Source: Agarivorans gilvus (GTDB lineage: Bacteria; Pseudomonadota; Gammaproteobacteria; Enterobacterales; Celerinatantimonadaceae). Taken from it: a stretch of 64,000 bases of DNA. The stretch covers positions 1,002,001 through 1,066,000 of the forward strand of contig NZ_CP013021.1 of assembly GCF_001420915.1 (NCBI RefSeq), read 5' to 3'. The position numbers and the translations under genes were made by a program. The notes under the pieces are model-generated. The model searched no databases. It had not been told where the DNA came from and saw nothing but the letters and a program-made list of their open reading frames with translations. Positions 7,708 through 17,501 of this stretch are shown in pieces (position 1 is the first letter of the stretch; every line of letters starts with the position of its first letter).

Positions 7708-8918
7708 CTAAATATAATTAAATAAAGATAACTGACTCACCCGACTATAGGCAGCGTAGGAGGTATTCAAGGCTAGCTCTGCTTTTTGTAGGTCACTCAC
7801 TGCCTCAGCAAAGTCCACTTCACTTAAGCTGGCACGTGAAGATTTATTCACAATATCCATAGACTGAGCGGCAGACTTAACTGAATCTAAGGCGTTACCG
7901 CGTGCACCAATTGAGCCTAGTGTTAAGCCGATCTTTTCCATAGCATTATCTAAACCTACAATGAAATCGTTCTGAGCCTCAGAAAAATCAACACCTTGTA
8001 CAGTAGGGTCTTCTAAGGCGCGAATAAAGTCGCCCATCATATTAAATACATTTTCTTTAGTCGGCGGTGCCAATTCAAAACTTTCAGTAGCACCGGCTGC
8101 TCCGGTAACAGTAATAGCCAAACCGTTAAAGTTAATTGCCTGGCCATCAACATAATCACCAGTTACAGGGGCACCAAAGAAGCACCACCACTGTCTAATA
8201 TTTCATAGGTATCAGGTGCACCAGCTGTTGTTTGTACCTGAAAGGTATTATTAGCAGGAGTAATTGGATCATAGTTTTGATTGTAAAATGAATCATAACT
8301 CCGTTGACTCTCTACAACAGTTGAAATATTGGCACTGGTATCGTTGGTTTTAAAACGTTCAAACACATTATCAAATACTTCTTTACCTGTATCATTACTT
8401 TGAATATAAACTGAACCAGAAACTTTTAATTCGTTTTCACCAGAATCCCCCTGGTAGGTATACTTACTTCCGTCATAAGCATAGGTTTGTTTATGCGTTT
8501 GAAAACCTGAAAAAACGTAACTACCATCAGCATTTTGGCTATTGGCAAAGTCCAACAATTGAGCTTGGATTTGTCTTAGCTCCTTAGCTAGGGAATCTCG
8601 TTCCGACTGACCATTAATGCCATCACCACTTTGAATGCCAAGAACCCTTGCTCGTTGCATGGCTGTGGTCATCCCTCCAAGTACCGATTCTTCAAAATTA
8701 AGCGCACTTTCTAATAGCGTACCATTTTTTAAATGCTGCTCAGTCAAGGTGATTTCAGTGCTCAAAAACATGGTTTTACTCATGTCAGAAGGACCGTCTG
8801 CCGAGGTGAGTAAACGCTTGTTGGTCATTAAATGCAGATTAGTTTTCTGCACTTGTTCTTGGCCATTAAGTACACCTTGCAAGGAATTTCGATATAGATT
8901 AATACTAGATACTCGCAT
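7708..8918 (-). pseudogene. flgL: Hook-filament junction protein FlgL, one-base frameshift
   Basis: Residues 1-251 (8918-8163, MRVSSINLYRNSLQG start, DGPSDMSKTMFLSTEI) and a second frame (about 8170-7708, ending QLSLFNYI) are the two parts of one FlgL (HAP3). The break is at 8168-8171, four G on the plus strand (CCCC in coding sense); one added C restores a 403-residue protein reading PPVTGDYVDGQAINFNGLAI across the joint. FlgL connects the FlgK ring to the filament and is needed for filament growth. The gene follows flgK by 7 nt. Since everything else in the motility region but cheV is intact, a sequencing error or very recent mutation is likely. Confidence 0.88.
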
Positions 8919-8925
8919 ACCTTAA

Positions 8926-10902
8926 TTACCTCACTGAGCTTAATAGTGTTTGAAAGGTTTCTTGAGCGGCACTAATCACCTGTGCCGAGGCTGCATAAGC
9001 TTGTTGAAAGCGAATTAAATTGGACGCTTCTTCATCAAGGTTTACCCCCGATATGGAATTATGTCGCAGAGTGCTTTGTTCCAACAAAGAGCTTGCGGCG
9101 GCCGTCGCCACACGAGCTTCACTGGTTTTGCCACCAATAAAGCTCACTACGCTGGCATAAGCATCGTTCATGGTCATCTTATTATCACCACCAGTGGCCA
9201 AACTCTTTCTCACTAAGTCTTGTTGCTGTAAATCAACGAAACGTAGTGCGTTGTAGTTATCGTTAAAGCCTTCGGTATTGTAGCCCATGGTAAAAACATC
9301 GCCTTCCTGCACATCACCATCAATGTTAATGTCATAACCAGGGCTTAAGGCAGGTACCGCATTAGCAAACAACTGCTGACCACCACTAGATGCCGGCGCA
9401 GTAGCCATTAAAGTGCCGCTGCCATCATAGATCTCAAAATCGCCGGCGGCGTTAACCCTAACCTCTGCTGGACCATTTACGTCATATCCACCGGGTAAGG
9501 TGAAATCAGATGTTGCGGGGTCGGTGTCGTAGATGGAATCAATAGAAATTGCTGCATTACCGCGGTTATTTAACTCTGACTCCACTCTTATGGGAGATGC
9601 TAAAGCCAAACGCTCGGGCTGACTCATACTCACCGCCATGGCGGCCGCAGCATCGCGAGTCGGTTGAATAAGATGACGGTCGCCTGCGGCGAAAGGCCCC
9701 GCAGAAAAATCTAAATCTAAGCCATCGAGTTGAAAATTACTCGGCGGAATACTGCCACTAACAGCGGCTTCGATAGGCTGATCTCCTTCGTAGCGCTGAA
9801 TTTCAAAGGTGGTGGCCGAAGTGAAAGTGACTCGATAATCATAGGGCGTCACCTCGCTGCCACTGCCAGGAATAAAAGAACCGCTAATAGCGCCTGCAGC
9901 GGTATTAGTAGAAAACTCTTTACCGCTAAAAGTAGGCAGGGTAAAAATATCACCACCAAGGTCACCATTTAAGTCCATTCCCAAGTGGTTTTGGCTGTTG
10001 AAAGCATCACTCATGGCTATCGATAGCTGACCAAGCTGATTACGGCTAGTATCTAAAGTCGTTTTACGATATTCCATTAAACCGCCCACTGTAGAACCAA
10101 TATCTTCGCGGCCAATAATGCGAGCAGAGCCAGACAAGGACAAAGTCATTTCTTTTTGAGTGGTATCGGGGTCACCGTCAGCTACTGCCAAAATAGCCTT
10201 ATCATCTTGTAAAACCAAGGCTTGGCCAGAGCGCATAAATACCAAGGTGGAGCCGTCATCTTGGGCAATAGTGTTAATATCCACCAGTTCGGCTAACTCT
10301 TTAATCGCTTGGTCGCGTTTATCTGCCAGTGTCGCGACTTTACCATCTAAAGGATTAAGGCCACCGGCAGAGATGATTTCTTTATTAATTTCAGCGATAT
10401 TGGTAATTAGCGCATTGGCCTCGTTCACTTTTTCAGTGATGTCTTGGCTGAGGTTTTTTTCTTGAATTTGATACTGTTCGTTCAGCGTACGGTAGCGCTC
10501 AGTTAAGGCATTGAATTGAGAAAGCGCCAATTCACGAGTAGATAGTGCAGTAGGGTTATCTGTAGTGGCGTGCAATTGAGTAAAGGTATCATCAAACTTG
10601 CTACTTAAGGCCAAGGCATCATCACTTAAAATCGTGTCGATGTAACTCACCGATTCTAAATAGGCATTACGGTTAGCTAAGGTTGAAGTATCACGGAACA
10701 TCTGCGCTTGAGCGAAGCCATTGAGTACTCGCTCGGTATAACCTTCGCGTAAGCCGCCGAGCACATCAGCTGTATAAAAAGTGCGCTGTAAGCTGTAACC
10801 CGGTGTATTAACGTTGGCAATGTTATTACCGGTGGTCATCAATAAACGTTGATGTGCAGCAATACCAGAGGAGCCAATGGTTAATAAGTCATTCATTGCC
10901 AT
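8926..10902 (-). CDS. flgK: Hook-associated protein 1 FlgK
   Basis: A 658-residue protein with the flagellar rod-type N-terminus (SGIAAHQRLLMTTGNNIANV then NTPGYS, residues about 13-38) and C-terminal helix (EASNLIRFQQAYAASAQVIS) typical of hook-associated proteins. FlgK forms the first junction ring between hook and filament after export. The long central domain of about 550 residues is larger than in enterics, as is common in marine polar flagellates. A GGGGAG ribosome site stands 9 nt before the ATG. It lies 6 nt after flgJ and 7 nt before flgL in the flgF-L operon. Confidence 0.95.
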   Translation of the reverse strand: MAMNDLLTIGSSGIAAHQRLLMTTGNNIANVNTPGYSLQRTFYTADVLGGLREGYTERVLNGFAQAQMFRDTSTLANRNAYLESVSYIDTILSDDALALSSKFDDTFTQLHATTDNPTALSTRELALSQFNALTERYRTLNEQYQIQEKNLSQDITEKVNEANALITNIAEINKEIISAGGLNPLDGKVATLADKRDQAIKELAELVDINTIAQDDGSTLVFMRSGQALVLQDDKAILAVADGDPDTTQKEMTLSLSGSARIIGREDIGSTVGGLMEYRKTTLDTSRNQLGQLSIAMSDAFNSQNHLGMDLNGDLGGDIFTLPTFSGKEFSTNTAAGAISGSFIPGSGSEVTPYDYRVTFTSATTFEIQRYEGDQPIEAAVSGSIPPSNFQLDGLDLDFSAGPFAAGDRHLIQPTRDAAAAMAVSMSQPERLALASPIRVESELNNRGNAAISIDSIYDTDPATSDFTLPGGYDVNGPAEVRVNAAGDFEIYDGSGTLMATAPASSGGQQLFANAVPALSPGYDINIDGDVQEGDVFTMGYNTEGFNDNYNALRFVDLQQQDLVRKSLATGGDNKMTMNDAYASVVSFIGGKTSEARVATAAASSLLEQSTLRHNSISGVNLDEEASNLIRFQQAYAASAQVISAAQETFQTLLSSVR

Positions 10903-10908
10903 CTATTG

Positions 10909-11919
10909 TTACTCCCCTTCCACCAGTTCGTCACGAAATTCTGAAAAATGCTGGCTATCCAAAATTTGACCAATTTTATTGGCATACTGCGGATCGGTTG
11001 CATAACCCGCCGCTTGCAATTCTTTGGCGTATTGCTTGGCATCATGGCCTTGTGCGAGGGCTTGTTGATAACGAGGCCCCTCAACAAACGATAGGTAGTC
11101 TTTAACACTTTCTTCAAATGAAGAGTAAGAACGAAAAGCGGCCTGCTCTCGACGGGCTTGTCCATCTCGATACTCTAAAGTGCTTACCACAGCTTTATCT
11201 CCTTGCCAGCGACTATCTGCTTTAATGCCAAATAAATTGTAACTGCTAGAACCATCTCGATTGGCGATGACCTTTTTACCCCAGCCCGACTCTAGTGCTG
11301 CCTGAGCGACAATCGCTAAGGGTTCGATGCCTTTTTCTGCGGCCCATTTCTTAGCTACCGGTAAAATCGTCTCAATAAAGGCAGCAGGAGAGGCAAAACT
11401 TTGCCGTTTTTCTGTGGCACTATTTGCCTCTAATTCAGGGCTAGCTGATAATTTGGGCTTTTTCGCTAAAGTTTTACTTTCATCAGCCGTTACCCTAGTC
11501 GATAGAGCAATATTCTTGCCATTTTCACTTTCTGCCTGAGAAGAACGTTTTTGCAAATCAATGTTTTGCCCACCACGAAGCACCGAAGCCGGTGTAACGT
11601 TCGCAGCAGCAGGATTTAACTGAGCCACAATCAGGTCGGCTAGACCTAAAGCCCCCGACGATGACAACTCTAAGGCCATTTGATTGTCATGCATGTCACG
11701 ATAAGTTTGGGTATGGCGGTTATTTAAAGGTGAATCACTCTCAAATAAGGCATTACTTTTACGCATCTGCTTCATTAGCATTTGCATAAACAAAGACTCA
11801 AATTGGCTAGCAACCTGCTTTAAAGCTTTGTTGGGATCCTTTTGCGCAGCACTTCGCAACTCATCCAGACTGGCTAAATCGTGATAATTTGCTGATTGTT
11901 TGACTGCATCCATCGCCAT
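10909..11919 (-). CDS. flgJ: Flagellar rod assembly protein/muramidase FlgJ
   Basis: A 336-residue two-domain protein. The N-terminal rod-binding domain (about residues 15-105, FESLFMQMLMKQMRKS, LELSSSGALGLADLIVAQL) caps the growing rod. The C-terminal glucosaminidase domain (about 180-330, IVAQAALESGWGKKVI, YNLFGIKAD, FRSYSSFEESVKDYL) has the family's catalytic Glu in ALESGWG and cuts peptidoglycan to let the rod through. The bifunctional form is usual in beta- and gammaproteobacteria. It begins 1 nt after flgI ends, showing tight coupling. Confidence 0.95.
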   Translation of the reverse strand: MAMDAVKQSANYHDLASLDELRSAAQKDPNKALKQVASQFESLFMQMLMKQMRKSNALFESDSPLNNRHTQTYRDMHDNQMALELSSSGALGLADLIVAQLNPAAANVTPASVLRGGQNIDLQKRSSQAESENGKNIALSTRVTADESKTLAKKPKLSASPELEANSATEKRQSFASPAAFIETILPVAKKWAAEKGIEPLAIVAQAALESGWGKKVIANRDGSSSYNLFGIKADSRWQGDKAVVSTLEYRDGQARREQAAFRSYSSFEESVKDYLSFVEGPRYQQALAQGHDAKQYAKELQAAGYATDPQYANKIGQILDSQHFSEFRDELVEGE

Positions 11920-11920
11920 A

Positions 11921-13021
11921 TTAAATCACCAATAACTCGCCTTGGATGGCGCCAGCTTGTTTCAGCGCCTCCAAAATAGAGACCAAGTCGCCCGGAGCCA
12001 CCCCTACTCGGTTTACCGCACGCACAAGGTCATCCAAAGACGCACCGGGGTCAAAATTAAACATACGGGAGTCTTCTTGAGTCGCTTCAATGGTGCTTAC
12101 AGTGGTTTGTACCGTCTCTCCATCTGAGAATGGATTAGGCTGAGAAATCACCGGGGTTTCTGAAATTTTCACGGTTAAACCACCGTGGGTAATGGCGGCA
12201 GGCAACAAGCGAACATCTTTGCCAATCACAATGGTACCGGTTCGTGAGTTAACAATAATCTTGGCCGATTCTGAAGCAGGCTCAAAACTCAAGTTTTCCA
12301 AAGTCGATAAATAAGCCACTCGCTGACCGGGATCTCGAGGAGCAAATACTTGTACCGAAGCGGCATCCATTGGCGTTGCTGTATTAGGGCCAACCAGATT
12401 GTTGATAGTATCGGCTAAACGTTTAGCGGTGGTAAAATCAGAACGTTTCAAATTGAAGGTAATGGTATCACCGCTCATAAAGGGCGAAGGCACCGCGCGT
12501 TCAACAATGGCACCATTGGGAATGCGCCCCACTGTAGGGGTATTAGAAATAACTTTAGAGCCATCGGCCCCTTCAGCGCCAAAACCGCCCACCACTAAAC
12601 TGCCCTGTGCTAGCGCATAAACTTCACCATCAGCACCTTTTAAAAAGGTTTGAATTAAGCTGCCGCCGCGCAAGCTTTTGGCTTCACCAATGGCCGATAC
12701 CGTGATGTCAATAGTTTGACCCGGCTTAACAAAGGCCGGAAGCTCAGCGTGTACCGCCACTGGCGCCACGTTTTTAATTTTTAGGTTAGTACCCGGAGGC
12801 ACAGTAATGCCGAAGTTACGTAACATGGTGGCGAAAGACTGCTTAGCAAAATCACTGTTCTTTTCACCAGTGCCGGGTAAACCCACCACTAAACCGTAGC
12901 CCGTTAATTGGTTAGAGCGCACGCCAGCCACATTAGCCACATCTTTTACTCGTGCGGCACTAGCAGTATTCGCCAACACAGACAAACCGAAAATCAATAC
13001 AAAAATGCTACGCTTCAACAT
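11921..13021 (-). CDS. flgI: Flagellar P-ring protein FlgI
   Basis: I use the ATG at 13021 (MLKRSIFV), which has GAGGAG 9 nt upstream, rather than a TTG five codons earlier; this gives 366 residues. A Sec signal peptide (cleavage after NTASA) precedes the mature start ARVKDVANVAGVRSNQLTGY, the FlgI signature. The protein forms the periplasmic P ring around the rod, which in sodium-driven polar motors is decorated by the T and H rings (FlgT, FlgO/FlgP are in this window). Length and gene order are typical. Confidence 0.96.
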   Translation of the reverse strand: MLKRSIFVLIFGLSVLANTASAARVKDVANVAGVRSNQLTGYGLVVGLPGTGEKNSDFAKQSFATMLRNFGITVPPGTNLKIKNVAPVAVHAELPAFVKPGQTIDITVSAIGEAKSLRGGSLIQTFLKGADGEVYALAQGSLVVGGFGAEGADGSKVISNTPTVGRIPNGAIVERAVPSPFMSGDTITFNLKRSDFTTAKRLADTINNLVGPNTATPMDAASVQVFAPRDPGQRVAYLSTLENLSFEPASESAKIIVNSRTGTIVIGKDVRLLPAAITHGGLTVKISETPVISQPNPFSDGETVQTTVSTIEATQEDSRMFNFDPGASLDDLVRAVNRVGVAPGDLVSILEALKQAGAIQGELLVI

Positions 13022-13046
13022 GGCGCTACTCCTCAACGTTTAGGCT

Positions 13047-13721
13047 TCAAAAAGGCCAAACTGGGCCATTAAAGAATTTAGACAACCACCCCTGCTCGGT
13101 GGTATTAGCAAAGTCCCCGGTGCCACCGTACTGAATACGAGCATTGGCAATACGCAACGAGGTAATGGTGTTATCAGGTGACACGTCTTCTGGGCGAATA
13201 ATACCGGTAAGCCGAATGTACTCGTTGCCGTTATTCAACATTAACCATTTCTCGCCACTGATGATTAGATTGCCGTTAGCCAATACGCGAATTACATTTA
13301 CCGAAATATTGCCGTTCAAGCTGTTACTTTGAGCAGCATCGGCTGCACCAGCAAAGGCACTACTTTGGCCAAGACCTAATTCTATGGGGTTACCACCAAT
13401 GGTAGCCACTCCGCCTGGAACGGTGATTTGATCGAGATTGAAATTCTTGTCTTTAGCTAAATCATTACTGGCTGACTTACTGGCTTGGGTTCGCTCAGCC
13501 AAGTTCACTACAATAATGTCACCCACTCGGTGGGCCTTTTTGTCAGAATACAAGTTGTTTGCCTGATCTTGGGCAAATAACGAACCGGTTATTTTCGCTT
13601 CAACGGGCACTTCTTCTGGATAAACTGGGGCAAACTCAGGGTCATCTGGCACCACTGCGGTATTCATACTGGCGCATCCGGCGATTGCCAAACAGCTTGC
13701 GATTACTAATAGTTTATTCAT
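13047..13721 (-). CDS. flgH: Flagellar L-ring lipoprotein FlgH
   Basis: A 224-residue lipoprotein with a signal peptide and lipobox ending in AIAGC near residue 16. The middle contains the FlgH core (SLFAQDQANNLYSDKKAHRV, GDIIVVNLAE, SGEKWLMLNNGNEYIRLTG). It forms the outer membrane L ring that works with the FlgI P ring as the rod bushing. It lies between flgG and flgI, as in all relatives. Confidence 0.96.
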   Translation of the reverse strand: MNKLLVIASCLAIAGCASMNTAVVPDDPEFAPVYPEEVPVEAKITGSLFAQDQANNLYSDKKAHRVGDIIVVNLAERTQASKSASNDLAKDKNFNLDQITVPGGVATIGGNPIELGLGQSSAFAGAADAAQSNSLNGNISVNVIRVLANGNLIISGEKWLMLNNGNEYIRLTGIIRPEDVSPDNTITSLRIANARIQYGGTGDFANTTEQGWLSKFFNGPVWPF

Positions 13722-13745
13722 GAACTATCCCTCTCTACGTCTTAT

Positions 13746-14534
13746 CTACAGTTGCTGCGTTGCGAAGTTCAACATTTGGTCTACTGTAGAAATCACTTTA
13801 GAGTTCATTTCGTAAACACGCTGTGCTTCAATCAAGTTAACCAACTCTTCGGTTACGTTAACGTTGGAGGTTTCCAGCGAGCCTTGACGAATCGCGCCCA
13901 AACCATTTTCAGCAGCAATACCATTTTGTGGGGCGCCACTGGCTCCCGTTTCCAAATAGAGGTTTTGACCGCGAGGCTCTAAACCCGATGGATTAACGAA
14001 ATCGGTAATAGTGATTTGACCAATGACTTGGCTATCGGTTTGTCCCGGTAAGCGGACACTCACTTCACCATCTTCACCCACAGTAAAGCTTTGCGCATCT
14101 TCTGGCACTTGAATTTCAGGTTGCAAAGGGTAACCCGCACCAGGGGTAACAATGGTGCCTTCATCATTTAGACCAAATTGGCCATTGCGGGTATAAGCGG
14201 TGGTGCCATCAGGCATCAGTACTTCAAAAAAACCGCGCCCATCAATCATCAAATCAAAGGCATTGTCAGTGGTTTGCACATTGCCTTGCTCATGGTTTTT
14301 TTGAGTGGCGATCACCTTGGCACCGGCACCAATCATCAAACCCGAGGGCATGCGAGTATTCTGAGAAGAACGTCCGCCAGGTTGATTGATAGTTTGGTAA
14401 AGCAAATCTTCAAACACCGCTCGACTTTTCTTATACCCCACCGTACTGGCATTGGCTAAGTTGTTAGAAATAACCGATACGTTGGTTTGTTGGGCATCTA
14501 GGCCGGTTTTACTGATCCATAACGCGGGATGCAT
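13746..14534 (-). CDS. flgG: Distal rod protein FlgG
   Basis: A 262-residue axial protein with N-terminal rod motif (LDAQQTNVSVISNNLANAST then VGYKKSRA) and C-terminal LVNLIEAQRVYEMNSKVIST helix. The VFEDLLYQTINQPG segment is characteristic of FlgG and separates it from the shorter FlgF. It forms the distal rod through the P and L rings. It lies 16 nt after flgF. Confidence 0.96.
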   Translation of the reverse strand: MHPALWISKTGLDAQQTNVSVISNNLANASTVGYKKSRAVFEDLLYQTINQPGGRSSQNTRMPSGLMIGAGAKVIATQKNHEQGNVQTTDNAFDLMIDGRGFFEVLMPDGTTAYTRNGQFGLNDEGTIVTPGAGYPLQPEIQVPEDAQSFTVGEDGEVSVRLPGQTDSQVIGQITITDFVNPSGLEPRGQNLYLETGASGAPQNGIAAENGLGAIRQGSLETSNVNVTEELVNLIEAQRVYEMNSKVISTVDQMLNFATQQL

Positions 14535-14550
14535 AATACGCTCCTTATTC

Positions 14551-15297
14551 CTAACTTAATCGCAACAGATTGTTGGTAGCTTTATCGTTGTCTTCAGCCG
14601 CTTTCATCATTTTGATTTGCATTTCAAATTGACGCTGCATGCTGATCATATGTGTCATCTCTTGCACTGGATTAACGTTACTGCTTTCCAGCGCGCCCTT
14701 TACCAACTCAACAGTGGCATCAGCTTGATAAGCTTGGCCGGAGGTTGAGCGAAACAGACCATCGTTACCTTTGGTTAAATCACCAGCAAAAGGCTTACTC
14801 AATTTAATTCGACCGATTTCTTCTAAGGCGTCCGCAGGTGCCCCTTCGGGACGAATTTCAATAGTGCCATCTTCATTTATTTCTAGCTTTTCGAGAGGAA
14901 GAGGAATAACGATCGGCCCACCTTGGTCACCCAGCACCGCCTGCCCTTGCATGGTTTGTAGTACCCCTGCAGCAGACACGGTAAAATTACCATTGCGGGT
15001 TAAGGCTTCTTGGCCGTCTTTATCCTGAACAGAAATCCAACCCTCACCTTTGATCGCAACATCTAAATCTCGGCCGGTAGTTTTAAGTAGGCCATCGCCA
15101 AAATTCTGAGTTGGGCGTTCAGTCATCGCAAATACTCGAGACGGCATGCCAGGGCCAAATGCCTGCATTGCACGCGCGTTCTCGATGTCGGCCTTAAAGC
15201 CAGTAGTATTAGCGTTTGCTAAGTTATTACCGCGAACCGCAAGAGAATTCATATTCTGCTTGGCGCCGGTCATCGATATATAAAGTAGTTGGTCCAT
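14551..15297 (-). CDS. flgF: Proximal rod protein FlgF
   Basis: The start is taken as the ATG at 15297 (MDQLLYISMTGAKQ), preceded by AAGGAAAAGAA; a longer frame exists but would extend through the promoter. The 248 residues have the rod motif (SLAVRGNNLANANTTGFKAD) and the C-terminal EMTHMISMQRQFEMQIKMMK. FlgF is part of the proximal rod. It is the first gene of the flgF-G-H-I-J-K-L operon, with a sigma-54 promoter about 40 bp upstream and a terminator separating it from flgE. Confidence 0.94.
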   Translation of the reverse strand: MDQLLYISMTGAKQNMNSLAVRGNNLANANTTGFKADIENARAMQAFGPGMPSRVFAMTERPTQNFGDGLLKTTGRDLDVAIKGEGWISVQDKDGQEALTRNGNFTVSAAGVLQTMQGQAVLGDQGGPIVIPLPLEKLEINEDGTIEIRPEGAPADALEEIGRIKLSKPFAGDLTKGNDGLFRSTSGQAYQADATVELVKGALESSNVNPVQEMTHMISMQRQFEMQIKMMKAAEDNDKATNNLLRLS

Positions 15298-15337
15298 TTC
15301 TTTTCCTTCGTCAATTAGCTGACTCAATAGATTTAAC

Positions 15338-15354
15338 AGCAAATATAATGCCAA
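15338..15354 (-). promoter_or_regulatory. Sigma-54 promoter of flgF-L
   Basis: The minus strand reads TTGGCATTATATTTGCT: GG, ten bases, GC. The start would be near 15327, 30 nt before the flgF ATG. It explains how the flgF-L genes are transcribed apart from flgB-E as class III (RpoN/FlrC-type) genes. Confidence 0.8.
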
Positions 15355-15406
15355 AGAAGAAAAACGGTTTTACGAAGAAGATAAACAGCAATAAAATAAA
15401 TAAACT

Positions 15407-15433
15407 AAAAAGGCAGCCTAAGCTGCCTTTTTT
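15407..15433. terminator. Terminator after flgE
   Basis: GGCAGC (15412-15417) pairs with GCTGCC (15422-15427), loop CTAA, with five A before and six T after, so it can work in both directions. It ends the flgB-E transcript on the minus strand. Confidence 0.85.
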
Positions 15434-15449
15434 AATTCAGAGCGCTTAA

Positions 15450-16787
15450 TTAACGGATCTGAATAATGGTTTGCTGTAGCGTTGAGTTAACTTCTAAAGC
15501 ACGGGAGTTAGCTTGGAAGTTACGCTGAGCACTAATCAAGTTAACTAGCTGTTCGGTCAAGTTAACGTTGGCCTGCTCTAACGAGGCAGAGTTAATCTTA
15601 CCAAAGGTGCCTGAGTTAGCTTCCCCGGCAATCGCTTCACCACTCAATTGAGTTTGTTGCCACGAAGTATCGCCAATTTGCGACAGACCTTGGTTGTTGG
15701 CAAATTTGGCAATCGCCACCTTCGCAATATTGTCGGTTTGGCCATTACTGTATGACGCCACCACTAAACCATCGGGACCAATATCAATACCGGTCAATTT
15801 ACCTACAGTAGAACCATCTTGCGACAAGCTAGATACTTCAAAGGCCGAGTTATATTGGGTTGGGCCATTTAAGTTAAAAGTAATGGTTTGAGTTGGGTCA
15901 ACTGAGCCCGTTACTGGATCCCAAACACCACCGGGGCCGTTTGGTGGCGCAGTACCCAAAGCGACGGTTTCAATAATCAACGGCGTCGTTGAGGCCAAAG
16001 CACCAGAGTTGTCAAAGGTTAAGGTCGCCGATCTGGGGATACTTGGGTTGGCATTACCAGCATTAGGGGTATGTGCCGTACCGCCAGCCACATCTACCGG
16101 TTTGCCGTCGATGTAAATTAACTTATGCCAAGTATTGGCGTTCGTATCATCTTTAATAAAGAAAGTTTCAGCAACATGCGAACCACCTTGCGAATCGTAT
16201 ACTGTCACCGACGTCGCTGAGGTATAAGTATTACTATCTGTTGGGTCAAAATCTCCGATGTCATGAGTACTGCCGCTAGAAGGCAAATTAAAGCTCATAT
16301 CTACCTTACCCGTCATCGTCGGATTACCCACTTCAGCGCTAATTTGAATGGCGTTAGTGGCCGCCATACTCACAGCTGATGGGGTGCCACTATTATTCAC
16401 GGTGTAACCTTGTAAGTATTGGCCCTGAGAGTTAACAATGAAGTTATCAGCATTTAATTTAAACGCCCCAGCACGAGTAAACTCTCGAGTTTGGGTGGTT
16501 AAATCCGATGCAGTAACAAAGAAACCTTCTCCACTAATGGCCATATCTAAGGCATTCTGAGTAAAGTTCAAGCTTCCTTGGTGAAATTGTTGGGCAACAT
16601 CCACGGTTTTCACCCCGTTACCCACTGCGGTACGAGCATTAGAGAAAATCGATGTGGCATAGACATCGGCAAACTCTGCTCGCGACTCTTTAAAACCAAT
16701 GGTATTGACGTTAGCAATGTTGTTCGCTGTAACGTCAAGATCCTTTTGCGAGGCATTGATGCCGCTTAGCGCGATATTAAATGACAT
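15450..16787 (-). CDS. flgE: Flagellar hook protein FlgE
   Basis: A 445-residue axial protein with the rod/hook N-motif (DVTANNIANVNTIGFKESRA), the FlgE-specific FADVYATSIFSNA region near residues 45-60, a variable central hook domain, and the C-terminal EQLVNLISAQRNFQANSRAL helix. It polymerises into the hook after export. Its length is typical. It lies 32 nt after flgD and just before a strong terminator, so it ends the flgBCDE operon. Confidence 0.96.
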   Translation of the reverse strand: MSFNIALSGINASQKDLDVTANNIANVNTIGFKESRAEFADVYATSIFSNARTAVGNGVKTVDVAQQFHQGSLNFTQNALDMAISGEGFFVTASDLTTQTREFTRAGAFKLNADNFIVNSQGQYLQGYTVNNSGTPSAVSMAATNAIQISAEVGNPTMTGKVDMSFNLPSSGSTHDIGDFDPTDSNTYTSATSVTVYDSQGGSHVAETFFIKDDTNANTWHKLIYIDGKPVDVAGGTAHTPNAGNANPSIPRSATLTFDNSGALASTTPLIIETVALGTAPPNGPGGVWDPVTGSVDPTQTITFNLNGPTQYNSAFEVSSLSQDGSTVGKLTGIDIGPDGLVVASYSNGQTDNIAKVAIAKFANNQGLSQIGDTSWQQTQLSGEAIAGEANSGTFGKINSASLEQANVNLTEQLVNLISAQRNFQANSRALEVNSTLQQTIIQIR

Positions 16788-16819
16788 CTCTCAATCTCCT
16801 ATCGTTTTACTATTCTTTG

Positions 16820-17491
16820 TTAGGCTTTGGATACTTCTAAGACATCGCTCATAGCAATGCCGCCCAAACCTTCTAAATTAACCACTACACCAGATGTTCC
16901 ACCAGCAAGACTGACACTCCCAACGTTGGCATAAGTGGCGGTTGGTAGGCTAATTTCTTTGCCCCCTTGAACCCCATTTACTTTAATGTTGTAGGTGCCT
17001 TCTGGCAGAGGCTCCCCATTAGAATCAGTACCATCCCATGAGAAAGGCATATTGCCGCTCCCTTCCCCTAGTTCGATGACTTTCACCGTTTCTCCTGCGG
17101 CATTCTCAACAGTCACTTTGACATTAGTGGCAGCAGCATTAGTCACCGCTACACCATCAAAACCCTGGCCTGAGTTATATCCGTAATCTAGAGGAACCAA
17201 GACTTTTTGCCCCACTAAGGTCGACGCTTGCAGGGCTGCCGATGAATTCATAATGGAATTCATGGTGTCAAATTTAGTGCCTAGTTCAGCAATACCTTCA
17301 GAGGTTTGAAATGATGCCATCTGCGCAATCATTTCTGCATTATCAACCGGCTTACTTGGGTCTTGGTACTGCAACTGCGTGGTTAACAAGGCGAAAAAGT
17401 CTTCTTGTCCTAAGGACTGATTGTTGTTGCTTTCAGGAACAACCGACTCAGGCTGCCAGTAATTATTTTGTAGTGGATTAATCGTAGACAC
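16820..17491 (-). CDS. flgD: Hook-cap scaffold FlgD
   Basis: A 223-residue protein with the FlgD N-domain (QEDFFALLTTQLQYQDPSKP, residues about 30-50) and a C-terminal FlgD Ig-like/Tudor part (PFSWDGTDSNGEPLPEGTYN). It forms the temporary cap for hook assembly. It lies 10 nt after flgC and is followed by flgE, the usual order. Confidence 0.95.
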   Translation of the reverse strand: MSTINPLQNNYWQPESVVPESNNNQSLGQEDFFALLTTQLQYQDPSKPVDNAEMIAQMASFQTSEGIAELGTKFDTMNSIMNSSAALQASTLVGQKVLVPLDYGYNSGQGFDGVAVTNAAATNVKVTVENAAGETVKVIELGEGSGNMPFSWDGTDSNGEPLPEGTYNIKVNGVQGGKEISLPTATYANVGSVSLAGGTSGVVVNLEGLGGIAMSDVLEVSKA

Positions 17492-17501
17492 AGGCTATTC
17501 C

